DNA from: Sipunculus nudus
Taxonomy: Eukaryota; Annelida; Sipuncula; Golfingiida; Sipunculidae
Direction of reading: 5' to 3'
Assembly: GCA_026874595.1 (NCBI GenBank)
Contig: CM049312.1
Location: 57,231,429-57,295,428 of the forward strand
Length of the DNA stretch: 64,000 nucleotides
Within the stretch, counting starts at the first letter, position 1. The number at the start of each line of letters is the position of its first letter. The position numbers were made by a program, and so were the translations under genes. The notes under the pieces were generated by a model. It was not told the origin of the DNA. It saw only the letters and a list, made by a program, of their open reading frames with translations, and ran no database searches. Below, in pieces: positions 49,706-59,450 of this stretch.

Positions 49706-51140
49706 TCGAACGTCTATAATGTGGGCACCCTTGGGACTGGACCAAAGTGCCCACTTTATAGAGGTGCCCGCTATATGGAGGTAATGGCCAGCACATAGTG
49801 CTGCCCCCTAGTGTGATATATTGCTTTAATTGCTCGTGTATTGAGATAACTAAATCAGCTTATTTCATGTATCATCTCTCTTTATTTAACCATATGTTTT
49901 CAGTGACAATTTATTTTTAATTATCAAGACATTTGTTAGAAAATATGTATTTTATTACATAAAAGTATGGACAAAAATAAGCACAATAAAAGGAAGCTGT
50001 GTGCAGATGGTCACTAGCTGAACTCATATATTTTTTATATATGTTTATATATATATATATATACATGTATATATATATGAATTCATTTTTTATATTTTAT
50101 AAGCACAGCATAGCAAAGCAGCATGTGGTATTTAGCATTACCATGGGAAATAATAATTCTTTATAATATATTCTTTGAAATCTAGTTTTTTCTGATTAAA
50201 AGAAATACACAAGTAAAAAAGAAAAGACAGTACGTCACTAATCTAAATACTATCATCTTAAGAAAACATTCTATATCAAGTTGACAAGTAAGTAAAACAA
50301 AAACATTAATCGAGTCACTAGAAGTCCATAAAACATTTGAAGCGTGTGATACACTTTGAATGAATGTGTTAAATTGTCACAATTCTTAATTCTCGGTGAA
50401 AAGTCTGTGACTGTAGATTGTTTGGAGCAAAGTGCACGCTGTAGCTTTGCATTTGCTATTAGAGAGTCCAGGTTGAACACCATTTCAACAGTGTAAATCG
50501 TTATGTAACATTTGTTGAATAAACACTGCCCTGGTCTAGTGGGCATGTACCTGACTACTTTTGATGGACCAGAAGGGCATTTAGCTGTGTCACCTCATCA
50601 GAAAGTATTAATTGGGTGAATGAGCTGGGCTTCCGTCCACTCTTGGTAGCCAAACTCACAAATATAATTCAATTAGCACAGGGCAATCTAGTCTGGGGTG
50701 ATCTCTGACTTGAGCCAGTGCAGGCATATTAATCTAATTAGAATGCAACTATGCATGCATCCCAAGCTAAGTCTTGAGTCAAGTAGATTATAATCATTAT
50801 TATGCAATGTTCACTTGTACACCTCTAAATCTTGTTCATTTGTTTTGATTGTTATAATTCAAATTTATGAATTTTATTAATAAATAATTTAGAAATAATA
50901 TTATCTTTATAATTTTAAAAGCGCTATAAAGAAGGCTTACAAAGTTGCTATTAGGAGAAAATTCAACCCTGAAAATCTGTGAAGTGCCCACATTAGCTCT
51001 GGAAAACTGCCCACTTTACAGAATATAGAGGTGCCCACATTAGCTAAACATAATAAAGAGAAGAAAAAACGGGACTGCCCAAAAGTGCCCACTTTATAGA
51101 GGTGCCCACTTTATAGAGGTGCCCACTAGGAGAGGTTCAA

Positions 51141-51143
<3 letters not shown>
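49703..51143. mobile_element. Pogo-like (Tc1/mariner-type) TIR element, non-autonomous, 1.44 kb
   Basis: Left end 'cagtcgaacgtctataatgt' and right end '...agaggttcaactg' are inverted copies (CAGT(C/T)GAAC...TCTATAA type), each bordered by TA, the target of Tc1/mariner and pogo elements. Near the right end 'gtgcccactttatagaggtg' recurs several times (50984-51125), and 'aaagtgcccactttatagag' occurs near the left end (49744), giving strong subterminal repeats. No transposase domain was recognised: the 91-codon minus-strand frame at 50271-50546 has no catalytic motif. It is most likely a deleted derivative that depends on a transposase elsewhere. Confidence 0.75.

Positions 51144-51184
<41 letters not shown>
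51144..51184 (+). repeat. (TA)n array between TIR element and spacer
   Basis: TA run starting at the right terminus of the TIR element. Confidence 0.95.
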
Positions 51185-51187
<3 letters not shown>

Positions 51188-51305
51188 TTATCTGATGATC
51201 GCCCGGGTGCCGATACGGGCAACGGCGTAAAACTCTCAGTATTAACACGATGCTCTACCTCAGCTGTATCGAGCACTATACTGCAAGCACTGGAACCAAC
51301 TTAGG

Positions 51306-51307
<2 letters not shown>
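51185..51307 (+). other. 123-bp unique spacer between two TA arrays, hammerhead-like 5' half
   Basis: Begins 'agttatctgatgatcgcccg' and can form a hairpin from 'cgcc...ggcg' after CTGATGA, followed by AAAA where a hammerhead has GAAA. It has no clear stem I. It may be a decayed ribozyme-bearing terminal repeat of a Penelope-like element, or chance. Confidence 0.25.

Positions 51308-51399
<92 letters not shown>
51308..51399 (+). repeat. (TA)n(GA)n array
   Basis: TA run to about 51361, then a GA run that ends where Penelope-like coding sequence begins. Confidence 0.95.
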
Positions 51400-51401
<2 letters not shown>

Positions 51402-51405
51402 CATG

Positions 51406-52901
51406 TTTAAAACCTATTGTCCAAAATTCCAGTAGTTACGTTCGAGGCACCAATGATTTTTTAAACAAACTTGGCCAAATCAACAAAATTCCACCACATT
51501 CTATCTTAGCAACTCTTGATGTGGAATCCCTTTACACCAATATCCCCCATAATGACGGGCTTGCCGCATCTTTAAAATTACTCACAAAATTTCATACCGA
51601 AAACGCGACAGCCCCATCAGTCGTAAAAAAGCTAGCGGAATTTATTCTCACCCATAATTATTTTAGCTTCAACAATGAGATTTATCTTCAGATGATGGGA
51701 ACGGCCATTGGTACATGTACGCATGGCGCCACAATATGCAAACACATTTATGATTTCAATGGAAGAAAATTTTCTTGATCAACAAATATTTAAACCTTTA
51801 CTCTACCTACGTTACATCGACGATATATTTCTTATATGGAATCATGGTCGTGAAAACCTATTAAAATTTTATAGAGATTTCAATAATTTTCACCCCGACA
51901 TAAAATTCAAAATGGAGTACTCCGTAGATAAGATTAATTTCCTTGACACCACAGTAAAATTAACAGATTGCAACATTCACACATCTATTTACCGCAAACC
52001 CACCGACAGGTATAATTATATCCATCCTACTAGTTGTCACCCACCCCATGTTGGTAAATCCATTATATTCAGCCAAGCCATAAGCTACAATAGGATACGT
52101 TCCGACATATCCGATAGAAATCGAAACATAGCGAAACTACAAAATATTTTTATCAATATGGGGTACAAACAGAAAACAGTAGAAAAACAAATAGGAAAAG
52201 CCACTAAAATCTCACGCAGCTCTCTACTCGCTCCAAAAATCAAAATAGAAAACCCTCGCACACCGTTAGTTACAATATTTCATCCCCGCATACTAAAACC
52301 TCTAAAAAGAATTATCCACGATCTACAACCTTTATTAGAATCGGACCCTACATTAAAACCCCTCTTTCCTGACACACCACTCCTCTCTTTTAAACAACCC
52401 CATAATCTACATAAAAAATTAGTACAAAATCAAAGCTTCAGATATGATAACACTAACGGTACATTCCGATGTAAAAGACCGCGCTGTCGCACATGCCCAC
52501 TCATAGTCCGCATGGAAACCCTAATTATCCATGGTGCCAAACACACTATTCAGGGACACTTTGACTGCACCAGTAAAGGTGTAGTCTATGCCATCCTATG
52601 TAAAATATGTCCAGGAGTTATTTATATAGGCGAAACCAGCCTAATGCTAAGTCTCAGAATAAATGGCCACAGACAGTCCATTAAAGCGCTAGACACTAAC
52701 TTACCGGTCGGAGAACATTTTTCTCAACAGGAACACTCGCCAGAATGCATGCAGATTTGCGTTCTAAAGGGCCACCTTACCGACACACGACAACGACAGA
52801 TATGGGAACTAAAATTGATTGATAAATTTGACACCATAAGAAAAGGATTAAATCGCGATGCCGGTTTCATGGCACACTACAGACATCGAGACATACCATA
52901 A
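51406..52901 (+). pseudogene. Penelope-like RT/GIY-YIG endonuclease, frameshifted and N-truncated
   Basis: The upstream frame (to 51778) holds an RT block with L-D-V-E-S-L-Y-T-N-I-P-H near 51515-51550. A 4-bp extra sequence near 51715-51722 shifts the frame, and the downstream frame (51708-52901, 397 codons) continues with the rest. In the downstream frame Y-I-D-D is at residues 36-39 (the RT catalytic Asp pair), and a linker has C255, C260 and C263 with a later His (zinc-finger-like). The GIY-YIG nuclease has V293-Y294-A295, Y306-I307-G308, R317 and H321. The downstream frame is intact for nearly 400 codons, so the copy is fairly young. It cannot encode a complete polyprotein because of the shift and the lost 5' end. 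Confidence 0.88.
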
Positions 52902-53443
52902 TATTAATAGCACCGAACGATCCCTCCATATTGATAATGACGTGACGTCATTCCTCATGCATACGTGCACATTCCCGCCACTGATACCGCCGTGTTGTGA
53001 GATCACCTCTCAGGCTTACACACAATAATAATATCAAGTAATCGACAAACGTCATCATCTTATACGTAAACTTTCTGATACAGACTATTTAATATATCAT
53101 TTAATACACCATTTACATATGGATTATCTCTATTCATAATCATGGACTTGCACAACCAGATCGCCACCACATTAGTCGTCAATCATCATCAACATTGAGC
53201 CGATGAGCATAATGAACTTTAAACCTTTATTGTGTCAGAGGACATGAACTCAACATAACCCGGACACTCATAACCTAGCATTATGGGTAAATAACAATGA
53301 CACACTCGGAACCTAGGTCAACATGATACAAATTCAGAGTAGTCAATCACAGATCCATTACACTATACCATGCATTATGGTCATTAGAAATTGTTTATCT
53401 AACATATATATACAGCCGATTTCTATACCTTTCCACTTGACAC

Positions 53444-53470
53444 CTGATGAAGAAGCTATAAGCTTCGAAA
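53444..53470 (+). ncRNA. Hammerhead-like core in the Penelope-like 3' region
   Basis: CTGATGA (53444-53450), one extra A, a perfect 6-bp hairpin GAAGCT-ATA-AGCTTC, then GAAA (53467-53470). The core and stem II resemble a hammerhead ribozyme. The extra A, a weak stem I (about 3 bp: CAC with GTG) and almost no stem III suggest it is decayed or only hammerhead-derived. Confidence 0.45.
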
Positions 53471-53520
53471 GCTCGTGGTTGAATTAAACAGTTAGTCAAC
53501 ACTAAGGCGTCTTCATTCTG

Positions 53521-53521
<1 letters not shown>

Positions 53522-53589
<68 letters not shown>
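53522..53589 (+). repeat. (TA)n array at the 3' end of the Penelope-like element
   Basis: Long TA run directly after 'cttcattctg'. Confidence 0.95.
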
Positions 53590-53595
<6 letters not shown>

Positions 53596-54454
53596 TTACT
53601 CAGCTAATATGTAAAACAATTGTGCGTCCTTCTACAGTAAATTCCAGCAGCGCCGATGAGCGGTGACTCATATTGCTGTCTCCGTAGATGTGATAAATTC
53701 CTGTCACCAAGCTGTTATGTAAAATGAATTATACGTACAAGGAGTACTGGAAATATAAAAAATACGTGCATTGGCTTTTAGTCATAAAAAATTTCTACGC
53801 ATGAATGATGTGTTGTCGTACCTTGGGATTATACGGGGAATAGCATATGACAGATAATTTCCATTTATTATCTTGCTTTGGCAAGACAACGGTGAGTCAT
53901 GTATTCATGATAGGCTTTGACAAAGCCGGAAACCTTACTGGGGTAAAAGTCGGGCTTAGATTAAACGTTGATCATGTTCTTTGTCTTCTTTAGCTTCCGT
54001 ATCCGGTATAAAGCATACCCGGGGCTTCCGATATTACTAGCTATATGATTATGCAATCAAGACAAAATTAATGAGCAGAAATCACGTACACTTGGATTTA
54101 TTAAAATAAAAACAATGTCCAGGCTTCCGAAAGAAGACACAGCTCGATTTTAAGTACAAGCCTCCACGTAGAGAGGTTGAAGAGTGTATTTTGATATCTA
54201 TATTTGGGTGCAGATATTTGTCCGGGGGAAGGGGGCGGTTGTGGGTGGGTGGGGAGGGGAAGAGACCGAAGAACCATCCACTCATCGACGCATGTTTTTT
54301 TTTCTTCTCCGCGCGTTTTAGCTAGTTCTCCGTCTCCAGTAATTTCCCAAAACTGACTTTTGCTCAGAGTAATAAGGACAGGATACAGATTTGCTGCTGA
54401 TGTTAATTTTATACGTTAACTTATATATTTTTCCTTTTCACCTTATTTTTAAAG

Positions 54455-54621
54455 TGGTATCGAAGGACATCGTGCTTCCCGTAGTCGCTCGACGATTGCA
54501 AAATGTCCGTTACTACACTCCAGGCATTAATATAACCCACAAAGAAATACATACAAGCTTAACACAACCAAGATGTGCTCAGCGGTTTCTGAAATATTTC
54601 ATCATCGCAAATTATAAAAAG
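54455..54621 (+). CDS. Candidate exon X of an unrecognised plus-strand gene
   Basis: A strong pyrimidine-rich acceptor ('tttttccttttcaccttatt' then ...aaag, AG at 54453-54454) is followed by about 55 open codons to a possible GTGTTA donor at 54622. It starts in codon position 2 and ends in phase 0, which fits exon Y at 57826. The peptide carries a V-V-A-R-R-L-Q-N-V-R-Y-Y segment and no motif I recognise. The donor is weak, so this may be a chance open frame. Confidence 0.25.
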
Positions 54622-54849
54622 GTGTTAATTAATCCGATTTTAAAGCTTTAAATTTTAGGTTTGTTTTAAGGTGTTTTTTAGTACTGAGTTTATTTCTCTC
54701 TCTCTCTTTCTCTCCCTCTCCCACACAGACATACAGAACCCAGTGTATGTTTGTTGGTTGCTTATACATGTATTTGTTAATGTAATCTTCTGAGACAGAA
54801 TGTTGCCCAAGGGGTCAAGTTTCAAAGTAGGCCTGACAAAATTACCGAT

Positions 54850-55065
54850 TTGCCATTATGTACGCACCATTACCTCACAAGCTCAAATAATCTCTTGAAG
54901 CCAATACCTGCTATAGCTCAGAATACGGTGTCATCAAGCTTTAGCAGAGCCCTGCATTCTCTGAATGGACTCTTGTGGCTAATCAAGCAAGATGATTCCC
55001 CATGGGCGATCGAGGGCCTACTGAGAAGAGGAGTGATTATTAGCATAGTGCGTGATCCGCTGTAA
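54850..55065 (+). other. Open frame of unknown meaning
   Basis: 71 codons, ATG to stop, with protein-like composition (L-H-S-L-N-G-L-L-W-L segment) but no domain recognised and no evident splice sites. It may be a fragment of a mobile-element protein. Confidence 0.2.
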
Positions 55066-55070
55066 ATACC

Positions 55071-55598
55071 TCAGGTTTCCCCCATTACAGATTAACCCCC
55101 CCCCCCATACACACACCCCCGTTTGAAATCGGATTTACCCGAGGTTTAGTCTGTCAACGCTATTTCCCGTTATTCCCGGACTGTAATCTAATCATAATTT
55201 TATGATTTCATCTCATATTATATCAAAACACGTAAGCGCTACGGGAATTAAAAGCTGGATTCAAACTATGAAAATACAATTGTCGCAAAATGCTAATTAT
55301 ATGGTTGGTTATACTTATATTTACTCATACACTTCTTAAAAGCGAATGGCAAATTTCATGCAAACTTAAGATATACAAAGATTCAACCTAGTTTGAGAAA
55401 TCAAGAAGAAAAAAATATAAGGATTTTAAGTAAACGAACACAGAGACACAACTGACTTTACAGGGTGAACTGAAATCGTGAGGGGGTAAACTGAAATATA
55501 TATCTAGTTAACTCCCGTGGTTTATCTGAAAACCATTTTAGGTTACGGTGAGGGGGTAACATAAAACGGGAGTAATCTGAAATCGCTAAACCTGGCAT
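55071..55598. mobile_element. Possible fold-back or MITE-like element with imperfect inverted ends
   Basis: The left end 'caggtttcccccattacagattaacccc' style and right end '...ggagtaatctgaaatcgctaaacctg' are imperfect inverted copies. Words such as 'tgaaatcg' with 'gagggggtaa' recur on both sides. No target-site duplication was seen. Confidence 0.35.
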
Positions 55599-55599
55599 A

Positions 55600-57800
55600 A
55601 TCGACATCAACACGTAAATGCGGGAAACGAGAGTAGTCCGGGGAGCGATAAGCCATGCAGACGCTTTATGTTTGGAACATATAAAAAACTGATAACGTTA
55701 CGTGGAGACACGAAAGTAATCTTACCACAGCTTCCTGTAAATCCATATCATTTTGCCGGTTAACGAGGGAATTTGTTTTATTAAGACAATGTTACAGTGA
55801 AGCCCTGAGTTGCCGTGTTAAGGTTATGATAACCGATAAATTGTACAGTTTTATCCGATAGGTGATATATGCAGGTTTATACCGAATCAATATAATTTAC
55901 CATAGGTTAACCGTTTATATATGCCGGATATAGTTCTCGACAGATTTTGACAATATCAACAGTATCTATATGTAACAATACCGATCGAAATAAACCGTTC
56001 ACGCATCTGAGTTCCGTGGGCTCTTAATCCCGAAAAGAAAGGTTTAGCTGTTTTTTTAGCTTACAAGTGTCACGCGGAACTTAATCTTCTTAAAACTCTT
56101 TTGATGTCATTTTGGAAAAGAAAACCTTAGTGAAACATAGATTTACCTCAAGGTTTGGGTAAATAAGAGATTGGATTAAATCAGATTATCAACCTATCTG
56201 GATTCCAAAAGCATAGAGCTCGGAATACTTCAGAAATACTTGATCTTGTTCTCCTCCATGGTCTCTTAAAATCTAGAATTTTTATGGAAAAAAGCTCGAG
56301 AAAAAACTAAAAAGTATAAAAGACTAGAAGATTAAAAAATCGTATAACTTTAAGAGTGCGCAAATCTTTGTGTTCGTCCGCCACTTAAATGAAAAAAAGA
56401 AAGTAGAGAAATTAGAGAGACGGATGTTGGCAGAAGTGTACTTGTAAATGGTGTTATTTTTTCGAAGACAAAGCTTCGGGAAAGACATAATAGTATATTT
56501 CTTTAAGGGACCGGTCTGGATGTGTCGATACAATGCAATAGGAGTAGGCGGTGGGATAAGTAAACTGGGTACATGCCACATTCATGCGGGCAATCAGTAG
56601 CATAACGTATCTGACGTAAAATCCCTAAAGGCAACTTATCACTGCACTAAATCTCTTTGAAGAAGTGCTGATATGAAAGCTAAATTATTAAGAACGGGTT
56701 AACTTTAAATTATTTCCCTTCTAGTTGAAGTAAATCAGCTAGTTAACAACACTAAACACCCGTCTTGAATCTTAGCTTGGAATTGCCGCGTATTTAACGG
56801 GGACATAGAAATTAATGATCACTTCTGCTGACTTTAATTAAATCGAAATGCTTCCCTGGATACTAACAATTGTGTAATGTACATTTAAGTATCGTTTGGG
56901 TATTTTAAAGAAGTTCCATTTGGGAATTTATAAATTCCTAAACCTACGGCAACTGTCTTTAATATTCCTTAACATAACACTTTGCTGTTCTCTAAGCCGG
57001 AAACTGGGTTACTAACACTGTCACTTTGAAAGGGAAAAAGGTTTATTGTATTTACTTAAAGGGGGTATAATTCATGACAACAAAACGACACGTGTTAATG
57101 AAGTATAGTTGCGCCAGAGTTATTGCGAACCTTCCGTCGATAATTCAACTTGTTGACAATGGAAGTCATTTAGACGATAGAAAGCAGTGGCAATAACTGT
57201 CAGGAAGCCAGGCAGGAATCTGTTATAATCCTGGATCCCGCTCAGATGAGAAGATTAATCCAAGATTGACATGGCGCCGAAGAAACAGAGTAAAAAAATG
57301 GATAAAAATAGCTTAAAACTCATGTGAGTCGAATTTTTTGGAAGAAGTGTGATAACTATCACTTTGGTATCAAGTTTCATTGTTTTACACTAAAAGTCCG
57401 ATTTTAAACTGTAATACTGATTAATTTGTCCAATCCTTTCAAACATGAAAGGGAATGGGCCTGGACTTTAAAGCCTTTGTCTCCTTTTGTTGACAAACAA
57501 TAACTGGCTCTTAACGAATTTTGAATGTGAACAAATGTCCTAGCCAAAGAAGTATGACATATAAATTCTGTGCTGAAATTTAGAGAAACAATGGGTTTAA
57601 TGGACTACCAGTCCTGCTCAGGGATTACACAAAGAGGATTAGCAGGTATGTCTAAGCACATGCAGGCGCTTGAATTGCTATTAGTGTTAAATTTGTTCCC
57701 TTTCTTGGTCATTTCCTTATGACTATTACATATCTGACATTTTCCTGGATTTTTTTTATCTCTATATGGTCAATCTCTTCATTATTTACTTTGTAATGGA
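55600..57800. other. No gene recognised
   Basis: AT-rich and possibly intronic if exons X and Y belong together. No repeats of note. Confidence 0.35.
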
Positions 57801-57825
57801 GTAAGTGTATTTTATGTATGGACAG

Positions 57826-58017
57826 ACGAACAACGGATATGCTGAAACGATGTCACCAAAAAACTCAGGCTGGATAAAAACATTATACAACATGGATAAG
57901 TACTTTCCAGGTTGGACGAAAAAGACATATACCTCCCGTCGTGACATAATCAAACAACGTTACCGGCAAGAAATAGGAACACTGCCTAGAGGTTCAGTTA
58001 TTGTACCAAAAGCCGAG
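57826..58017 (+). CDS. Candidate exon Y of an unrecognised plus-strand gene
   Basis: Exactly 64 codons, phase 0 at both ends, between an AG at 57824-57825 and a GTAATC donor at 58018. The peptide is strongly protein-like: rich in Tyr, Lys, Thr and Arg with the segments S-G-W-I-K-T-L-Y, Y-F-P-G-W-T-K-K-T-Y and R-Q-E-I-G-T-L-P-R-G-S-V-I-V-P-K. It has no membrane segment or signal peptide. It does not match a domain I know. Exon Z (59304-59450) begins in the same phase. The compositional bias recalls small cytoskeletal or axonemal proteins, but this is only an impression. Confidence 0.45.
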
Positions 58018-58245
58018 GTAATCTGATATATATATATAGAAGAGTGTGAGTCAGTTTTGGACCTATCCGATAATTGCAGTAGTGTCAGGGATTCTACGAA
58101 CTCTATGCTGATTTAGGACGGCCTATCTCCAGTTTGCTTTTAGTTTATTACAAGAACTTCTCTTTTCGGATTAAAACTAATTAATTTTGTGTTGAATTTG
58201 ACTATTATTCTCTGAGAAGATTTATGTAACCTGTTCATTTGGATT

Positions 58246-58301
58246 ATACATATATACATATATATGTATATATAAAGTATATATATATATATATATATAT
58301 A
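58246..58301 (+). repeat. (TA)n-rich array left of the hammerhead element
   Basis: TA run with interruptions, continuous with the first bases of the hammerhead element. Confidence 0.9.
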
Positions 58302-58330
58302 TATAACTCTGAAGAAAAACAACACTGTTA

Positions 58331-58378
58331 ATTCACAACAGACTGTTTCACGGGATGCGACCCGATCATCAGGTGAAT
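58331..58378 (-). ncRNA. Type I hammerhead ribozyme, downstream copy
   Basis: Minus strand, 5' to 3': stem I strand ATTCAC (58378-58373), CTGATGA (58372-58366), a U, stem II CGGG with loop UCGCAU and CCCG, a U, GAAA (58349-58346), stem III ACA with loop GUC and UGU, cleavage nucleotide U (58337), stem I strand GTGAAT (58336-58331). All core positions match the consensus. The only oddity is a U-U at the first pair of stem II. The predicted cleavage is between 58337 and 58336. Confidence 0.85.
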
Positions 58379-58631
58379 GTGGTTAGAATGAAGCTAACGT
58401 CGTGGTTACTAGGGATGGGAATGTTTTTCAAAGAGTAGTTGAAGTTAGCTTTGTTCATTCTGTAGATGTTACAAGTTGAATTTCTGGACAGGGTGGGTTA
58501 ACAAAAGTGCTCGACAACGTACCTGTCGCTGGAGCTGGAGTAGAAGGTAGTGTTACCCTCCGATGTAAAGTGCTCTATGGCCTACAAGCTAGGCCAGAGC
58601 GGTATAACTCTGAAGAAAAACAACACTGTTA

Positions 58632-58679
58632 ATTCACAACAGACTGTTTCACGGGATGCGACCCGATCATCAGGTGAAT
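58632..58679 (-). ncRNA. Type I hammerhead ribozyme, upstream copy
   Basis: Sequence identical to the copy at 58331-58378, shifted by 301 bp. The predicted cleavage is between 58638 and 58637, so a transcript crossing both sites releases a 301-nt monomer with hammerhead-type ends (5'-hydroxyl and 2',3'-cyclic phosphate) suited to ligation into a circle. Confidence 0.85.
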
Positions 58680-59097
58680 GTGGTTAGAATGAAGCTAACG
58701 TCGTGATATATATATATTAAAGTAGTCGAAGAGATTCTCGATATGTTTAAATAACGGTTTTGATCTTCAGGCTATTATATTTTTATACTTAGTCCCTTAT
58801 ACGGTAAATTTGAAATGCATCACGTTGACACTCTAACATTTCTTTTAATATGTATATCAGAGAAAGTATAACAGTTTCTTACATTTCCTGGCTTTTAAAG
58901 AGATGAGCGGACATAAATGGTACACGTTTCAACATTAACAACATATTAATTTCATTTACTAGATGCAGTATGTCAGAAAAGCTTTATTATACATTACGAG
59001 ATAACTTTAAATTGCTATAAATCGTTCTTTTTTGCCATCAGAGTTTATCCTGACACACGGCCAAGCTTTCCAGTGTAACACTGTGTGTGCGTGTGTG

Positions 59098-59129
59098 TGT
59101 GTGTCGGGGGGGGGGGGGGAGGGGGGGGG
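59098..59129 (+). repeat. (GT)n and poly-G run
   Basis: GT run to 59104 followed by 12 or more G with one A. Such runs are prone to length error in sequencing. Confidence 0.85.
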
Positions 59130-59303
59130 ACAAGAATACTATAACTATCGAAAAGTTCACGATGTATGTATATATATTAAATGTGGTTCCTTGTTAATGT
59201 AGGAAGTTAAAGGAGTGAAACATTCTACAGAAAACATATCAAATTTCCTTTTACACCTTAGCCTAAGAGCAGCTCAATTGCTTTTCAACGTACATCTTTG
59301 TAG

Positions 59304-59450
59304 GCGTTACACACGTACTTTGAAGTCACAACATCTGTTGGTATTGCATCTATGCCTCGATGGACAGAGGACGAAATTCAGGCTCAGACTTTCTCAAAGG
59401 TTACCTCTCAAACTTCAAAGGATTCTTGTGTTAGTTCCCTTTTCGTTTAA
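59304..59450 (+). CDS. Candidate terminal exon Z of an unrecognised gene
   Basis: 48 codons plus TAA after a 'catctttgtag' acceptor, starting in phase 0 as exon Y requires. It reads A-L-H-T-Y-F-E-V-T-T...M-P-R-W-T-E-D-E-I, then a Ser/Thr/Gln-rich tail. The combination of acceptor, phase match and protein-like text favours a real 3' exon. A competing 86-codon open frame in another phase (59215-59475) looks less protein-like. Function unknown. Confidence 0.4.
   Translation, partial: ALHTYFEVTTSVGIASMPRWTEDEIQAQTFSKVTSQTSKDSCVSSLFV

Larger units (their letters stand above)
51400..53522 (+). mobile_element. Penelope-like retroelement, 5'-truncated
   Basis: Coding region 51406-52901 plus about 620 bp of 3' sequence. 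It is bounded by a (GA)n array on the left and a (TA)n array on the right (53522-53589). Penelope-like elements carry a telomerase-related RT followed by a GIY-YIG endonuclease, and both are visible here. The upstream part of the RT and the 5' terminal repeat are missing. The 3' part contains a hammerhead-like core (53444-53470), consistent with published links between this element class and hammerhead ribozymes. Confidence 0.88.
58302..58705 (-). mobile_element. Retrozyme-like element: two hammerhead-bearing direct repeats, 301-bp unit
   Basis: Two identical 103-bp direct repeats (58302-58404 and 58603-58705) flank 198 bp of unique sequence, so the element is about 1.3 units of a 301-bp monomer. 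Each repeat encodes a full type I hammerhead on the minus strand. Retrozymes are non-autonomous retroelements built this way: the transcript is cut at both ribozymes, the monomer is circularised by a host ligase, and the RNA is copied back with another element's reverse transcriptase. No open frame is present. TA repeats border both sides ('tatata' before 58306 and 'atatatatatat' after 58705). Identity of the two repeats suggests a recent insertion. A ribozyme-bearing terminal-repeat remnant of a Penelope-like element is the alternative. Confidence 0.8.

Noticed and set aside
50590-50620. CTGATGAGGTGACAC on the minus strand as a hammerhead core
   Set aside because: No hairpin followed by GAAA within a plausible distance.
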